A DNA stretch of 64,000 bases, from positions 1,302,001 to 1,366,000 of the forward strand of contig CM007989.1 of assembly GCA_002189035.1 (NCBI GenBank), written 5' to 3'. This stretch comes from Utricularia gibba. Its lineage: Eukaryota > Streptophyta > Magnoliopsida > Lamiales > Lentibulariaceae. The translations under genes were made by a program, and so were the position numbers. Shown here one piece after another: positions 1-11,489 of the stretch (the first letter of the stretch is position 1; every line of letters starts with the position of its first letter). The notes under the pieces are model-generated. The model did no database searches. It was not told where the DNA came from and saw only the letters and a list, made by a program, of their open reading frames with translations.

Positions 1-1181
1 TCTGTTAAGGATGCATATTTTTGCCTGGATATTTGGCTTCATTTATACATTCTAGATTGTTGGAACCAGGAGGCTACAACCCCCCCGGTGCAAAGTTGCT
101 GGAATGTTCTAGAGGCTTTTACCAGAAAGCGGTCACGTTTGTGGAAGAAAGCATCATGCTGGCCTTCTTGACAAGTGCCAAGCATCTTATCATTCTGACA
201 AGATAGTGAGAAAGTCAAACCCCTCCTTAAGTCTCTGTAGATGCTTGAGAAGATCACATGAAAAGGGCCGGAATGGAGCTAACTGTTAGATCGGTTCATT
301 GCAAAGGTCAAGTACACGTTCTTGTGTTCTTTGTTGGTAGGTGTGGAGGAATTCATTCTGGATCCCTACCATTTGAAGGTATATGCATCCTTATCAAACG
401 GGCTAAAGCTGCTGGCTTCGAAGGCCCTTGTTGGTTGGTTTCTCCAAGAAATGAAGGTAAATTGGGGGGGACACTGCACCGAAAACGAAACTGACTGGAG
501 GATGGGCAACCCACTTCTGTAAGGAAGTTACTCTGTAAAAGCAGCTCATGTCTCCCTTGCTTTCAAGTGGTGGGCACGGACACAGACTTGAGAGAAGAAA
601 AGTAGCAGTGAGAAGTGGGGCACGCCCAACTCCTCCCTCCCTCCTTCGTCTGTGTATCAGATTGGCAACACACGACGGGAGTCTCGTGTTCTTGGGAATG
701 GGTCGGCGCTCTTCCTGATCACGTGTTTCTTTCTATTCTCGCCGTTGCCGGCTCTAAATGTTTTTCCGATTTAATACCGGAGCAGCGTTGTGCTTTCAAA
801 ATCTCCATCGCTTTCTTTCTTCAATCAATACAAACCCCAACACAACACATGAAAAAAATGACCGTACAATCCAATCCATGTCACTCTCAACCCCACAAGA
901 AATAAAGAAATATATATATAAAAAAACACCCACAACAAACATTGAAAGAAAAAGGAAAGGAGAGGGGGCATTGCTTCTTCTTCCATTGGATTTGTACAAG
1001 ACGTTCAAGGCGCGCCCGGCGAAAAAATCTGGGAAGAGAAGTGGAACGAACGTCGTCCATAAAACTCAGTGTTGGTGTAAATGGGGGGGGGGGGGGAGGA
1101 GGGAAGGAAAAAATATATATATTTATATATTTTTTTAGCTGGAAAGCTTCATGGAAGAGTTCAGCATTCGCTTGGTCTTCT
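1..1181. other. Left flank and 3' side of the KRP gene; no gene seen
   Basis: I see no convincing reading frame here. The open frames are short, mutually overlapping and unlike any family I know. The stretch probably contains the 3' UTR of the minus-strand KRP gene near 1181. It holds a run of 14 G at 1083-1096 followed by an AT-rich tract, which is a difficult place for base calling. Confidence 0.5.
1083..1096. repeat. G(14) homopolymer
   Basis: This is an uninterrupted run of 14 G, about 85 bp beyond the KRP stop codon. Its true length cannot be trusted from one consensus sequence. Confidence 0.8.
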
Positions 1182-2030
1182 TCATGGATGTAGTGGGAGT
1201 TTGAACCACTGAAAACGACCCTCTGACGGCAATGGTTGATCCTTCAATATGTCGTAGTTATACCTAAGGAATTCATTCATTTTGGAATTGTAAGGTGGTG
1301 GGATATCCATGTTGAGAGAATGGGAGGAAGTTAGGATGTGTGAGTTACTTGGTGATGAATTCTTGCCGGAGATTGGCTTCCAGGGCGCCGAAGAATTCCT
1401 CGAGTTCATCTTCGGTAGGCGGGGCTTTTGCACTGCCGTGGGTGCCGGAATCAGTCACAATCACCGCCGACACAGACTCCGATGTCCTGCAAAAGTAGAA
1501 AGGTTTCTATTTAAAAACTCTTTGTTGTAAAGGACGAGGTACTTCGGCATTCATGGCATGAAAGTGAGGGAGAGAGAAAATGCCGCACAGAACCAGGAAG
1601 TTGGAGAAGAAGAGAGTAAAACCACAGAATCCAGAACTGGAGTTTCTCAAGTCGTATGTCTCTCTACCTTTCGCTAACATCCTCGACGTCCGCTGCCACC
1701 TCGCCGTCTTCATGCTGCGACTTCATTAACGAAAAAACGGTCGATCAATTCAGCGCCCTAGAATTTCAATTTGCATCACTACCGAAATCAATGAGAATCA
1801 CGAAATACCTCCAGATCTACGAATTCGAAACCGTTCCCCTCCGATCTCCTCTCCGCAAACGAATCTAAATCGCGAGTCCGACCATAAGTCTCACATGTCG
1901 AGTCCCCCGTGGTCTCCGGCAACGCCGTGTTCGATTTCGACAAACGCCTCACCTTCACGCCACCGCGATCTCCGATTTCGCTTTTCCTCTTCCTTCCCCC
2001 AGCCTCCTCCGCCTCCCACCTACTCCTCAT
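1182..2030 (-). CDS. KRP: KRP/ICK-type cyclin-dependent kinase inhibitor
   Basis: This encodes a plant Kip-related protein, which binds and inhibits CDK-cyclin complexes in the nucleus. Four exons give 162 aa: 1809-2030, 1668-1714, 1349-1486 and 1182-1263, all with GT-AG introns. The C-terminal CDK-inhibitor domain is clear: DELEEFF at residues 116-122, then YNYDILKD from residue 137, and GRFQW shortly before the end. In this family the domain spans a splice junction, as it does here between exons 3 and 4. The N-terminus is variable and has a basic GGRKRK patch at residues 11-16, a possible nuclear signal. The ATG at 2030 is the first in frame after an upstream stop. The length fits the short KRP6/KRP7-like members. 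I cannot assign which KRP it is. Confidence 0.88.
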
Positions 2031-2152
2031 TTCGCAATCCACAGACGTCGCAGAAACCACTGCTCCAAACGCGAAACGCACCAGAATTTACCTGCCACCT
2101 CCTCCTTTTTCCCAATACGAAAGCCTTTGTGACAGTGAGATGGCGTACCGCT

Positions 2153-2207
2153 AACGGCACTCGGCTATAAATAAGCATATCCGTTAACGGTGACGGCCGG
2201 CGCCGTT
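2153..2207. promoter_or_regulatory. Cluster of AACGG (MSA/MYB3R-like) cores upstream of KRP
   Basis: AACGG occurs at 2153-2157 and 2186-2190, and its complement CCGTT at 2181-2185 and 2203-2207. The middle pair forms a 10-bp palindrome, 2181-2190. The cluster lies 120-180 bp upstream of the KRP start codon. AACGG is the core of the mitosis-specific activator element bound by three-repeat MYB proteins. A role in cell-cycle control of this gene is an inference. Confidence 0.4.
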
Positions 2208-3986
2208 AAGTTAGATCTGACACAACAAGTTCCACTCCTAGTCACTCCTAGTCATTGAGTAATTATTACCTATTTTTTTGAAAGTATTTTCCCAAAATAA
2301 AAGGCAATGAAACAGTGATTATAAATAATAAAATAATTATTTTAAACGACTAGGGAGATTTGAATAATGATCAGCCCCTATTTTAATAATCTCATTTTTT
2401 TTATTCACCAATTATTAAACAAAAATATAAAATACCAACATTAAATAATTACAGGATCGTGTTGTTAGTTGTTACCTCTCTAGAGGATAAATGTTTCAAA
2501 ATCCACATATTTACTTATTATTTTATCTAAAAAATGTGACAGAACTCAGAAGACAAATTTACAGTTGCAGGAGGCAGGAGGGGGGGCTCCCATTTTGCGA
2601 AGAAAATGGTCCAAAATCTGCTTTTGTTTTTTTCTGGATAAAAGCAAAGAGGGAAACACTAGAACTTCGAGGGCTGCGCTGCGCGGTCTCCCTCATCTAT
2701 CTGCATCATTTCAAGGTTCAAACCAGAGCATCATCTATCTGCATCATTCGGAAAACCGGAAACCGGCGGCATGGTGCTGCTGCTCAGGCAGTGGCTTAGG
2801 AAACTAGAAGAAGCTCCGGGGGATGAACACGGCGAGTGGAAAGTGGGCTTCGGTGAACATGGGAAATCTACTGATGGGTGAAAGCGAGATCACCTTCATG
2901 AAAGGTACTGCTGTCGGGCATGGAAAGCAAAATAGTACTTGCATTTATTGATCAATGGGGGAGTTTTTTTATATATGTATACAAAAAAGTAAGGTACAAT
3001 TGGGTTAAAAACAACACAGAAAACTGTAATGGGGAGGGTGGAGTAAAAAACCCTGGTGGCTGGCTGGGTTTTTCTCTGTATTGAGGACATACATGTAATG
3101 CAATGTGATCTATGCTGCTGCTGTTTAGCCTTCCTACCTTTGTGGTAAAAGTGTACCTTTTTCACCGGCTTATGTGTAGGCAAATTCATTATTCAAGTCC
3201 TCTTGAGATCAGTTAAACATCTAGTCATTCATATATTCTTTCTTATACAATAAATTAAAAAATTCTAACACATGATTAAATTTCTAATTCATCCCTCAGA
3301 AGACTAGGATTCTGATATGAATGGAGGAGTGAGAGGGAGATTACAAGGAGTTCACCTCATTATTTGCTTCAAATTGCAGATTCTCTGGGTGCTGAGTGTG
3401 CACTGATTGAGGGGGAGGGGGTGCAGGGAATCTTTGTACTAGGGGGGAAAGGCAATTATTACCAAATTATACTGAAGATAGATGTGTTTTAAAAAGGGTG
3501 TCACATGTTGGGGGAATATGATGAATAATGCATGCACCTAGGGGGAGGGGAGGTGCATGATTCAAGTGGTCCAACAAAGTGCGCCACAATAAGCCATCAA
3601 TTTTCTTTTCAAGCACATACACATAGGCACACCCATGCCATGCCATGCCCTGGTGTCGTCCACACTATTTCAGGTTAGTGGGGATCTCTATAGTCTATTT
3701 CAAAGCTTCAAAGCTTCAAAGCAGGGATGAGTCAGTCGGGGAGTGTTCAGTGAGTAGCAGAAGGCATTCATGCACTATCTTGATTTGAATTTGAGGTGGA
3801 AAAATGGGGTTGATAGATAGATGATGGGAAATGATCAACTTGAAAATGATACATACCAGAACAAGTAGTCCTGCTAAAAGATGATGGAGACGAACTCACC
3901 ACCATTCACAGCTTTGACTGAGCTCTGAAGCCAAGGGAAGTGCAGAGGGATCGACCTGATCCGCCTTTTGCGATCATAACAGCCTT
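2208..3986. other. Intergenic DNA between the KRP promoter and the THADA 3' end
   Basis: No protein or RNA gene is recognisable. The stretch includes AT-rich DNA at 2270-2460 and an 8-bp unit (TTCAAAGC) repeated three times at 3699-3722. The right end probably holds the 3' UTR of the minus-strand THADA-like gene. Confidence 0.5.
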
Positions 3987-6900
3987 TCATCCTAGCAGAA
4001 AATAAGGATTGAATTCTTCCAAAGCAGAGGCTTTGAGTTCGAAATGCTGAGCCAAAGACTCTGCACCTGTCTCCAAATGCTTCTCATGGGACTTGAGAAG
4101 CAGTAAATACAGGTTCGAGATCAATGAATTGCTGAAGAAGCACCTAATGGTCTCCCCGAGTGCAGAAACTTCGGAAAGCATACGGTGCACATTGCCTGTT
4201 TCCACTTTCAAGATGGAGTTAGACAAGGCATAAATGGCTACAAGGTTGGCAAAAACTGGTAAGAATGCGTCTTTGTGATTGCCAATTCCACCGAACCAAC
4301 TGATGCTTATCCTTTTTTCTGTAAAGTCATTGGTGAATACCGTCAACTGTTCAAAGAACTTCTCTCTCCAAGTGTGAAGAAGCTCGATGAACTTGCTCTG
4401 AGATTCCCCTGAACTGGGATTGTGGAAGATGATATCTTCCAAGTGGGAGCAACAAATCTGGCAAATGAGTAGCTTTTCTTCATGATAATTATCAATTTCT
4501 TTGTCAAAGACACGTCTCACAAGATCTCCTTCTGATATAGTGTATATGGCATTGTTTGCAGCATTCATGATCCAACAACAAAGATAGTTCACATAACATG
4601 GCCAGCTGCGAAATGCGACTGAAAGATGCTGGAAACATGATTCTATTACCTTCTCAACTTGTGTAGAAACCATTTCCCCTGGAATCAAATCTTTGGGTTT
4701 TCTGGCTGTAAAACACTTTTGGACATCCAAAGCAAGTGTTTTCCTGAGCCCAGCATCTTCATCCTCTAAAAGTTTTATGGATGTTGACCACAAGTCTAGT
4801 ACTCTTTGAGCATAGAGTACGATGGCCTCATCAGGTTTGAAATCAGCAGGTAGATTTGTATAAGAGATTGGCTTGATGGTCACGAGAGAACCAATAACTT
4901 CTGTTTGTGTTAGCAAACCAGAAGCTACTATTGATTCTGCAGCAGCCTTCCGAATATTTACAGATTCTGATGCATCACTTGTTTGTTCAATCACATCAAC
5001 AAAATAACATAATGGCTCATATAAATCAGAAAACATATTACTTGGATGCGCTTCAATCACCTCAGGTATCCCTATGCATTCCGCTGAAAGGAAGCTCAAA
5101 CATAGGCTTGAGATTCGTCTAGTGCATACACCCATGCAGCATATCAGTGCCTGCCTGGTCTTTGCATGTCTGGTAATTTTGAAGATGGAAACTAACATGT
5201 TCCACAACTTGAGAACTGAGCGATAGTCCAAATCAACAACACATCTAGACTTTTCAAGTGATTCATTGGCTTCTACAAAGTCTAATGAATTCCATGTGTA
5301 AAAGATCTTCAGAATGTACTGTAGGCATTTGGGATGCTTCTCTGAAAGAAGGAGCTCCATGATTATATCTTGCAAATTGATATCAGTTAAACAAGCTTTT
5401 CTCGCTGCAGAATAACACTCATTAAGACTAGGAACTGGATTAGAGCCCCACATCCTCAGCGACAAAAGAAGCCACTTAAATGTTGCAATCCGTGCTTCGT
5501 AATATTTATGTGACATACACCGTAACAAGACATCCTTGAATTGTGTAAAATTAACATTCTCACATACTGCCCCCGCTGGACATCTTCTCACATGATCTTT
5601 TTCTACAATATCCGTAGAGGTCTGCATGACACAGTTAAAGTATGAAGTCGCAGCTTGTTTTTGAAGCTCTTGAGCAGTTGGATCGAAACATGAATGACCA
5701 TCAGAATTTCGTAGATCTAAGCAGTCTGAAGACAAATCCCAGAGAAGGTTCCAAATAAGAGATGCACTCTGGCTTGACTCACAGGTTCTTGCGATAGTGA
5801 GCATGGTATCCAGAAGCTTTACCATGCAACTATTTAGCATGGGACATGGACATAGTTGTGGTCTCCCAATCCATGATCTTTTTGAAATGATATTAATCAT
5901 CTCAAGTAGAATATTATCCTTCTTGCAGGAATCCGTTAGGTTCCTACAGTTGATATCGACGAGTGAATTCAACTGCAACAGAACTCCATGAATAAAGTTG
6001 AAGGAACAAAATGCCCCACTAACTGACAAAGAGTTACTGGAAGAAGGCTTTACAGTCAGGTCCTTGTTCAAAGGTAACTTTGAAGCCATATTGAACATGA
6101 CAGCTTCTAGTTCTCTGTAAGCAACAAGACTTACTAAGGCTCTTGAAGCAAGGACGCGGATCCTAAAGTTGCTTTGGACAGAGCAGCTCCTGATGAAAGG
6201 CATCAATAGAGAAGGATCAAGAGGATCTCCAGCTTCACTTGAGATAGGTGAAGGTTTGAGACGTGACAGAAGTATCAGCAAAGGGCACAAGCTTGGATGC
6301 ACAACAGTTTTCAGTACAGATTTTAAATCATCTGATGGTCCACCAATGAGCAACTTAGTCGCCATTTTGAGTTCATCAAGAAAAAATGAATGCAATGACG
6401 GGTACCTTCAGCCAGAGAAATACATATTAGAGTTTCAAGAAAGAAAGGAATTAATCCTTAACCATGCATATACGGTTTTTAAACATATATTTTCAAGAAA
6501 AAAAAAGAATCTCTCCATGTATCTGATTAACTACTCTAAACACTAAAATTATTAAAAAGCTCAAATTCCACAGTTACTAAACTTACCTGTGGAAGAATTC
6601 AAGCACAGTCAAAGCTCGCCTTGCATTGTCTTTTCTATGTACATTAAGAAATCCAATCATCCGACGAACCAAAGCTGTATATGCAAGACAAGCACTGTTT
6701 CGAATCTCCCAATATGAAGAAGAGAAAGAGCGTATAGAGAGCATCAGTGCCTCAGCACAGAAACCCGAAGTATCGGTAGCGAGATTCGTATCATTGAAAG
6801 ATGCCCGTAGGACATTGAAAGCATGCACAGTTGGGACAACACCTTCATCCCGAAACTTACTCGTTTCTTTGTTATCATTCATGTTAGGAATGGAAGAACA

Positions 6901-9900
6901 GCTAGTTTCTTCCTTGTTTGAGCTAAGTACCATGTCTCTTGTGTTAATTCTAGAACCGTTTGCTTTAGGGGAACCAGTCAAAAACTTCTTAATCACATCT
7001 AGGAGCCAGCACAATGCCCTTGGGAGAAGCACCTTAGGTGTTCCCTGAGGCTCAGCAAGAAAAAATGCCACATATGCAGCAGGTATACCAGCACTTCTTC
7101 GAAGAAGATCATCCACAGTCTGTCCCTCTGCCACAGTTCTTTCCATTAGTAGATCCATCCAGGACTCCGTTAACTGGCAAAGCCTGTAGATAAATCAATC
7201 ACATTAGAATTCTTAAAATTTCACTATCACGTGGTGCCACAAAAAAATATGTTCAGTTTTCATAGAGATACGTAATCACATAATATGCTCACAGTATCAA
7301 AGCATTTACCACTTGTTTGACTAGAAATCCCAGTGTCATTGGGTAAAGGAGTTTCAATTAAAAAAAAAACCTTGGGTTATTGGAGCATAGCAACCGGTTG
7401 CACAGTGCTGTGAACCCAGCTCTTGTCTTGTCGACTGCACCATTATGCTTCATTTTCAAAAGGACTTCAAGAAAATGATTCCCAATAGTCTCAAGTTGCT
7501 TTAGACTTAGCATATCCTCAGAATCTAAGGCAAACATTGCAATGCTACTGAGATCTGTTCCCACCATTTCAACAGAATTTGGTAAGGGGGCTTTTCTGAT
7601 TATAGTTCCCAAAAGAAGGCTCACCTATAGAGGAAGTAGTTTATTTTATAAAAATAGCAAGATGAATTAGTAAATGGGTTTCACGATAAAACCATGAATG
7701 AAATAACCAGAAAAAACATATGCTAACCTCTTTCATCGCAAGCCAACAACCAACCATCACGATCTGTTCAGAATGCCTCATTTCTTCATCAAGTCCTGTA
7801 ACTCCACAATCAATCTCTGATGCCCCGCCATACAACTCAGCATCATCTTGAACATCAATAACAAATCCATCACCATCAACCTCATCGACCATTTCATCAG
7901 ACAAGGAAAATGCTCCAGAGGAGACCACACCAAGGGCCAAGGAGGTTATTCGCAAAACCAAGTCCAAGAGCCTTTCTAGTTCACGTTTCATCTCAGAGGG
8001 AGAATTCAAAATGGCATTAGAGTCCCAATTCAGCTCCTCAAATGCATAGCGAATTGTCAGTAATATACCATGAACAAAGCTGTTCTTGCATGCCTCGGCA
8101 AGATTCTTCTCAGCATCCCCTACAGCAGCTGACAACCAGTCAACAAGTGATGCTAAATATACCATGACAGCAGAACTAGATGCATTAGGTTCATTGGCAT
8201 TCTTTTGCCGCTCAAATGCTGAACAAACATTGACAGTGTCTGAAAGAGGTTTTATTACCCAGCTCAGATCCAGCACGTACTTCCTAAAGATAAGCCGCAT
8301 GGTGAGAGCTCCAGCATCACTTTCACGTACACGTGGGCTACATATCAACTTTTTCGCCCATAAAACTGCCTCATGCACATCGTCTGGGAAGAAAATTCCA
8401 GGAAGTGGGGTGGGGAAATGCAGTAAAATACGGAAGGAACTCTCTCTAAGTCGATCCCAACTATCAACAATTGATCCAACCAGAAGCAAAGTTGAGTCAT
8501 ATGGATTAAAATTTCTGCTGTAAGGATGTTGTAAATTTTTCGAACCAAGAGAATCAAAATGCTCTTGTAACACAGAAGAAACAGGCCATATATCTATCAT
8601 GGTCAGTATAAGCTCCATTGCCATTATCTTTCTCTCATATGGCGCTGAAGGGTAGCATGAAAAAAACAAAAAGCAACTCAACCATTTCAAAAACTCCACA
8701 AGATTCCCTGCCTTGCACCTCGGCATTTTGTCAGCTCCAGAGTTTTGAGAAACTGAACTTGTATCTCCAGAATCCATAGCTTTGTTTGTTTCCAGCTTGA
8801 ATTGTCTTTCGAGTGCAGTATGTGCCCGAGAAAAGAACCTTCTAAACAAGCTCTTCCACTTCATCTGAAACGAAGTAGAACAGCATCTCATGTTCAAAGG
8901 TACAGCTTTTCTCATGAGACTAAGCTCAAAAGAAGATGGTAAACTGGCTGTTTTGGGATTTAAAAATATAGATTCTGCTGCATCCATGCGAAGTGATTCA
9001 TCTATACTACTTAAAGCTAATGTGAGCCATTTCACTGGGATTTCAACCTTAATGCCTCGAATCACAATAGAAACATACAAGTTACTTTCTTCCAACTCAA
9101 AAGCTTCTCCCTCATGAGCTGATGGTCTAGAGCACCAATCCATGTCTCCCTCTAAAAATGCAAGTACACGTGAAACTTTTAGCAGTGATATCAAGGCAGC
9201 AACTTGCTGTTTAAGTCCCAGGGCAATTCCTGGAGAACCGATTACCTTAGAAGAAAATGAAGCACCCTCCTCACACCCAATCCCAATTAATGAGAGCATA
9301 TAAAATATGCTATCCATGTCCAGATCAAGTAGAACAGGCAGCACGTAAGTTGTAAGGTTTGAGCGCAACTTTGCAGGTCCAAATGCAAGTTCTTGTAAAA
9401 ATGGTAGCAAGCACTTACCTCTATATTTGTTAAATCCTTCAACAACACCATCACTATTCCAGTATTCATCTCTTAAACACTCAAGGAGGCACTTGAGAAA
9501 TGTTGTAGCAGCGCAACACAAATCATCATCAATGTATGCCTGGATAGTTTCAGAAAGCAAGTTCTCACTCATGCCCAAAATAGTTTTGGCACCCAACCTC
9601 CTCGTTAGGGAAGCCAAAGGGACATATCTTCCCTTGCAACGCGGCCCTAGACTGAGAAAATTAGAGGCAATATTCCTCAGAAACAACTTTAAGCTATCAC
9701 CACCACCAACCCGTTTAAGGCTATGCTGGATGTCTAAATAGAGATCAAATATCAAATGAGCTTGCTTTACTGTTTGATTCAAAGGATCATCCAAATTAAT
9801 CCACACAATTTTTAGTATCCTTGACTCCATCTCCACGGAAATTGGATTATAGTCATCGGCAAGACCATCAGTTCTACTGTGTATTAATGTCTTTATCTGC

Positions 9901-11084
9901 TGCAGACATATTTGCATCACAGTTAAAGCATGAAAATTTGAATGGCTATCAGTGGGGTTTTCAGCATAGATACATATTTCAGGTAAAATGGCATCATACA
10001 GTATTGTCTTTCCAGAAGATCTAAAACCATTAAGACAAGTACACTCATTCAAACATTGACAGAGGGGTTCGCAATGAATGTCTAGTACCGCCCGTGGAAC
10101 AGCTGTGAGAATTCCCCTTATCAAGCAAAGTCTACTTAGAGGTGAAAATTTGCGAATTTCCCCAAGAAAATTACCTCTATAACGAATTTTGCTTAATACA
10201 GCGCTTAAATTATCGCTGGTTTCAGACTGATGAAAAACTCCTTGCATGATGAATATAGCAACCTCGTCATTGCTCAAGCACACAAGCAAGGCAGCTATGA
10301 GACTCACACCAGCAGCCACTAAACAGTCTCTCGTAAAAAAATTAGACCTCAAAATTCCCAGGATGCTCAGAAAAGTCATCTCCAAGATTCTCAGACTGCT
10401 GATCCCTGTATCATGGATTTTCTCAGATTCTAAATTAGAGAACTTACCGGGGTAGCGCTGAAGTAAGTAGTACATGCAAGAAAGCGCCTCTTGACATTGT
10501 TCCATGACAATTGGGGAAGGTCTGAACGAGTTATTTGTCTCATCAAGAACACTCTGCAGCCCCAAAACCACATCCAACGCCACCAAAGGCGCATTCTGAT
10601 CTACAACGTCAACCATGTAACCTAGCTTTGGGGTGCTCATAATCGACAAGGCAGCTCGCGAAACGCAGAACCTTTTCCCATTTATTGCACTCACCCTACC
10701 GCCGTACTCCTCACATAGCTGACGGAAACAGTCTTCAATCAGGCTCCGAAAGTTTTTGCATTTGGCCAACGGAGAAGCCAACGTCCGGTGCAACGGCAAC
10801 GAATTCTCCAAAAAAAAGATTTCTAGATACGACTTCGCCGCCACAGACACCATATTCGTATCCGACAATGGATCCGAAAGAAGACTGGAGAAAGCGGAAG
10901 CAACCTTCTTAACATGCTCAAGCTGGGAATAAGTGGAGTTCAGCGACGCAAGGTGCATCACTTCGGCGAAGAAAACAGAGTCGTAAGACGTTCTATCCAA
11001 TCCATCAGTGAAATATGGCGGGAAGACAATAGCACCGTAAGTATACCGGTGACGATGCTGCAAAGCACGCCATTTCGCCGACAT
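3987..11084 (-). CDS. THADA: THADA-like protein (DUF2428), large HEAT/ARM-type helical-repeat protein
   Basis: This is the plant homologue of thyroid adenoma-associated protein. In yeast the relative Trm732 partners Trm7 in 2'-O-methylation of tRNA position 32, so a tRNA-modification scaffold role is inferred. Four exons give 2208 aa: 7728-11084, 7371-7624, 6587-7183 and 3987-6405. Phases are consistent and there is no internal stop. The length matches plant members of about 2100-2200 aa. The sequence is almost wholly alpha-helical with no catalytic motif, as expected for a solenoid. The segment around the exon 2/3 junction (RLCQLTESWMDLLMERT) is typical of the conserved DUF2428 region. The start at 11084 is a true ATG. 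The gene runs head-away from ATAD3, whose stop is 406 bp upstream. Confidence 0.87.
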
Positions 11085-11489
11085 AGTTCCCCTGCCGCCG
11101 TTACTTTAGAATACCAACCTCCGCCGCCGGCGGTGGAACTTCGGGAGGCGATTCAACGTCGATCACTACTCCAAAATCTTATTGGGCCCATTATTCGTTT
11201 CACTGAAACGAGTGTCCAATCAAAGCCCATTACCCGTCCGAAATCCCCTCCAAAAATTCAGTGACGTCACCAAACTTTTGAATTCATTTATACTTCTCTT
11301 CAAAACGTTTTTAAATTTAATATATTTCCAATATTTTAATTTTCATGTATATGTCATTTATTAATATTTTTTAAATCATTTTCCGGTTTTCAAACAACAC
11401 ATCTAATATTTTCGAAAAAAAGAAAAAAAATAAATTCAAAATTGGTCAAAAAGCTAACCAATAGAAATATCAGGAAAATAGGATGTGAT
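11085..11489. other. THADA promoter and ATAD3 3' flank
   Basis: This gap separates two minus-strand genes. The part next to THADA carries site II-type motifs. The remainder, 11270-11470, is AT-rich and likely contains the ATAD3 3' UTR. No ORF of interest is present. Confidence 0.5.
11183..11229. promoter_or_regulatory. TGGGCY (site II) motifs upstream of THADA
   Basis: TGGGCC at 11183-11188 overlaps GGCCCA at 11185-11190, and AGCCCA follows at 11224-11229. They lie 100-145 bp upstream of the THADA start codon. Site II motifs bind TCP factors and are common in promoters of growth-related and organelle-related nuclear genes. Confidence 0.45.

Noticed and set aside
1895-2170. Plus-strand ORFs opposite KRP exon 1
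   Set aside because: They have no family resemblance. The minus strand gives a four-exon KRP with matching phases.
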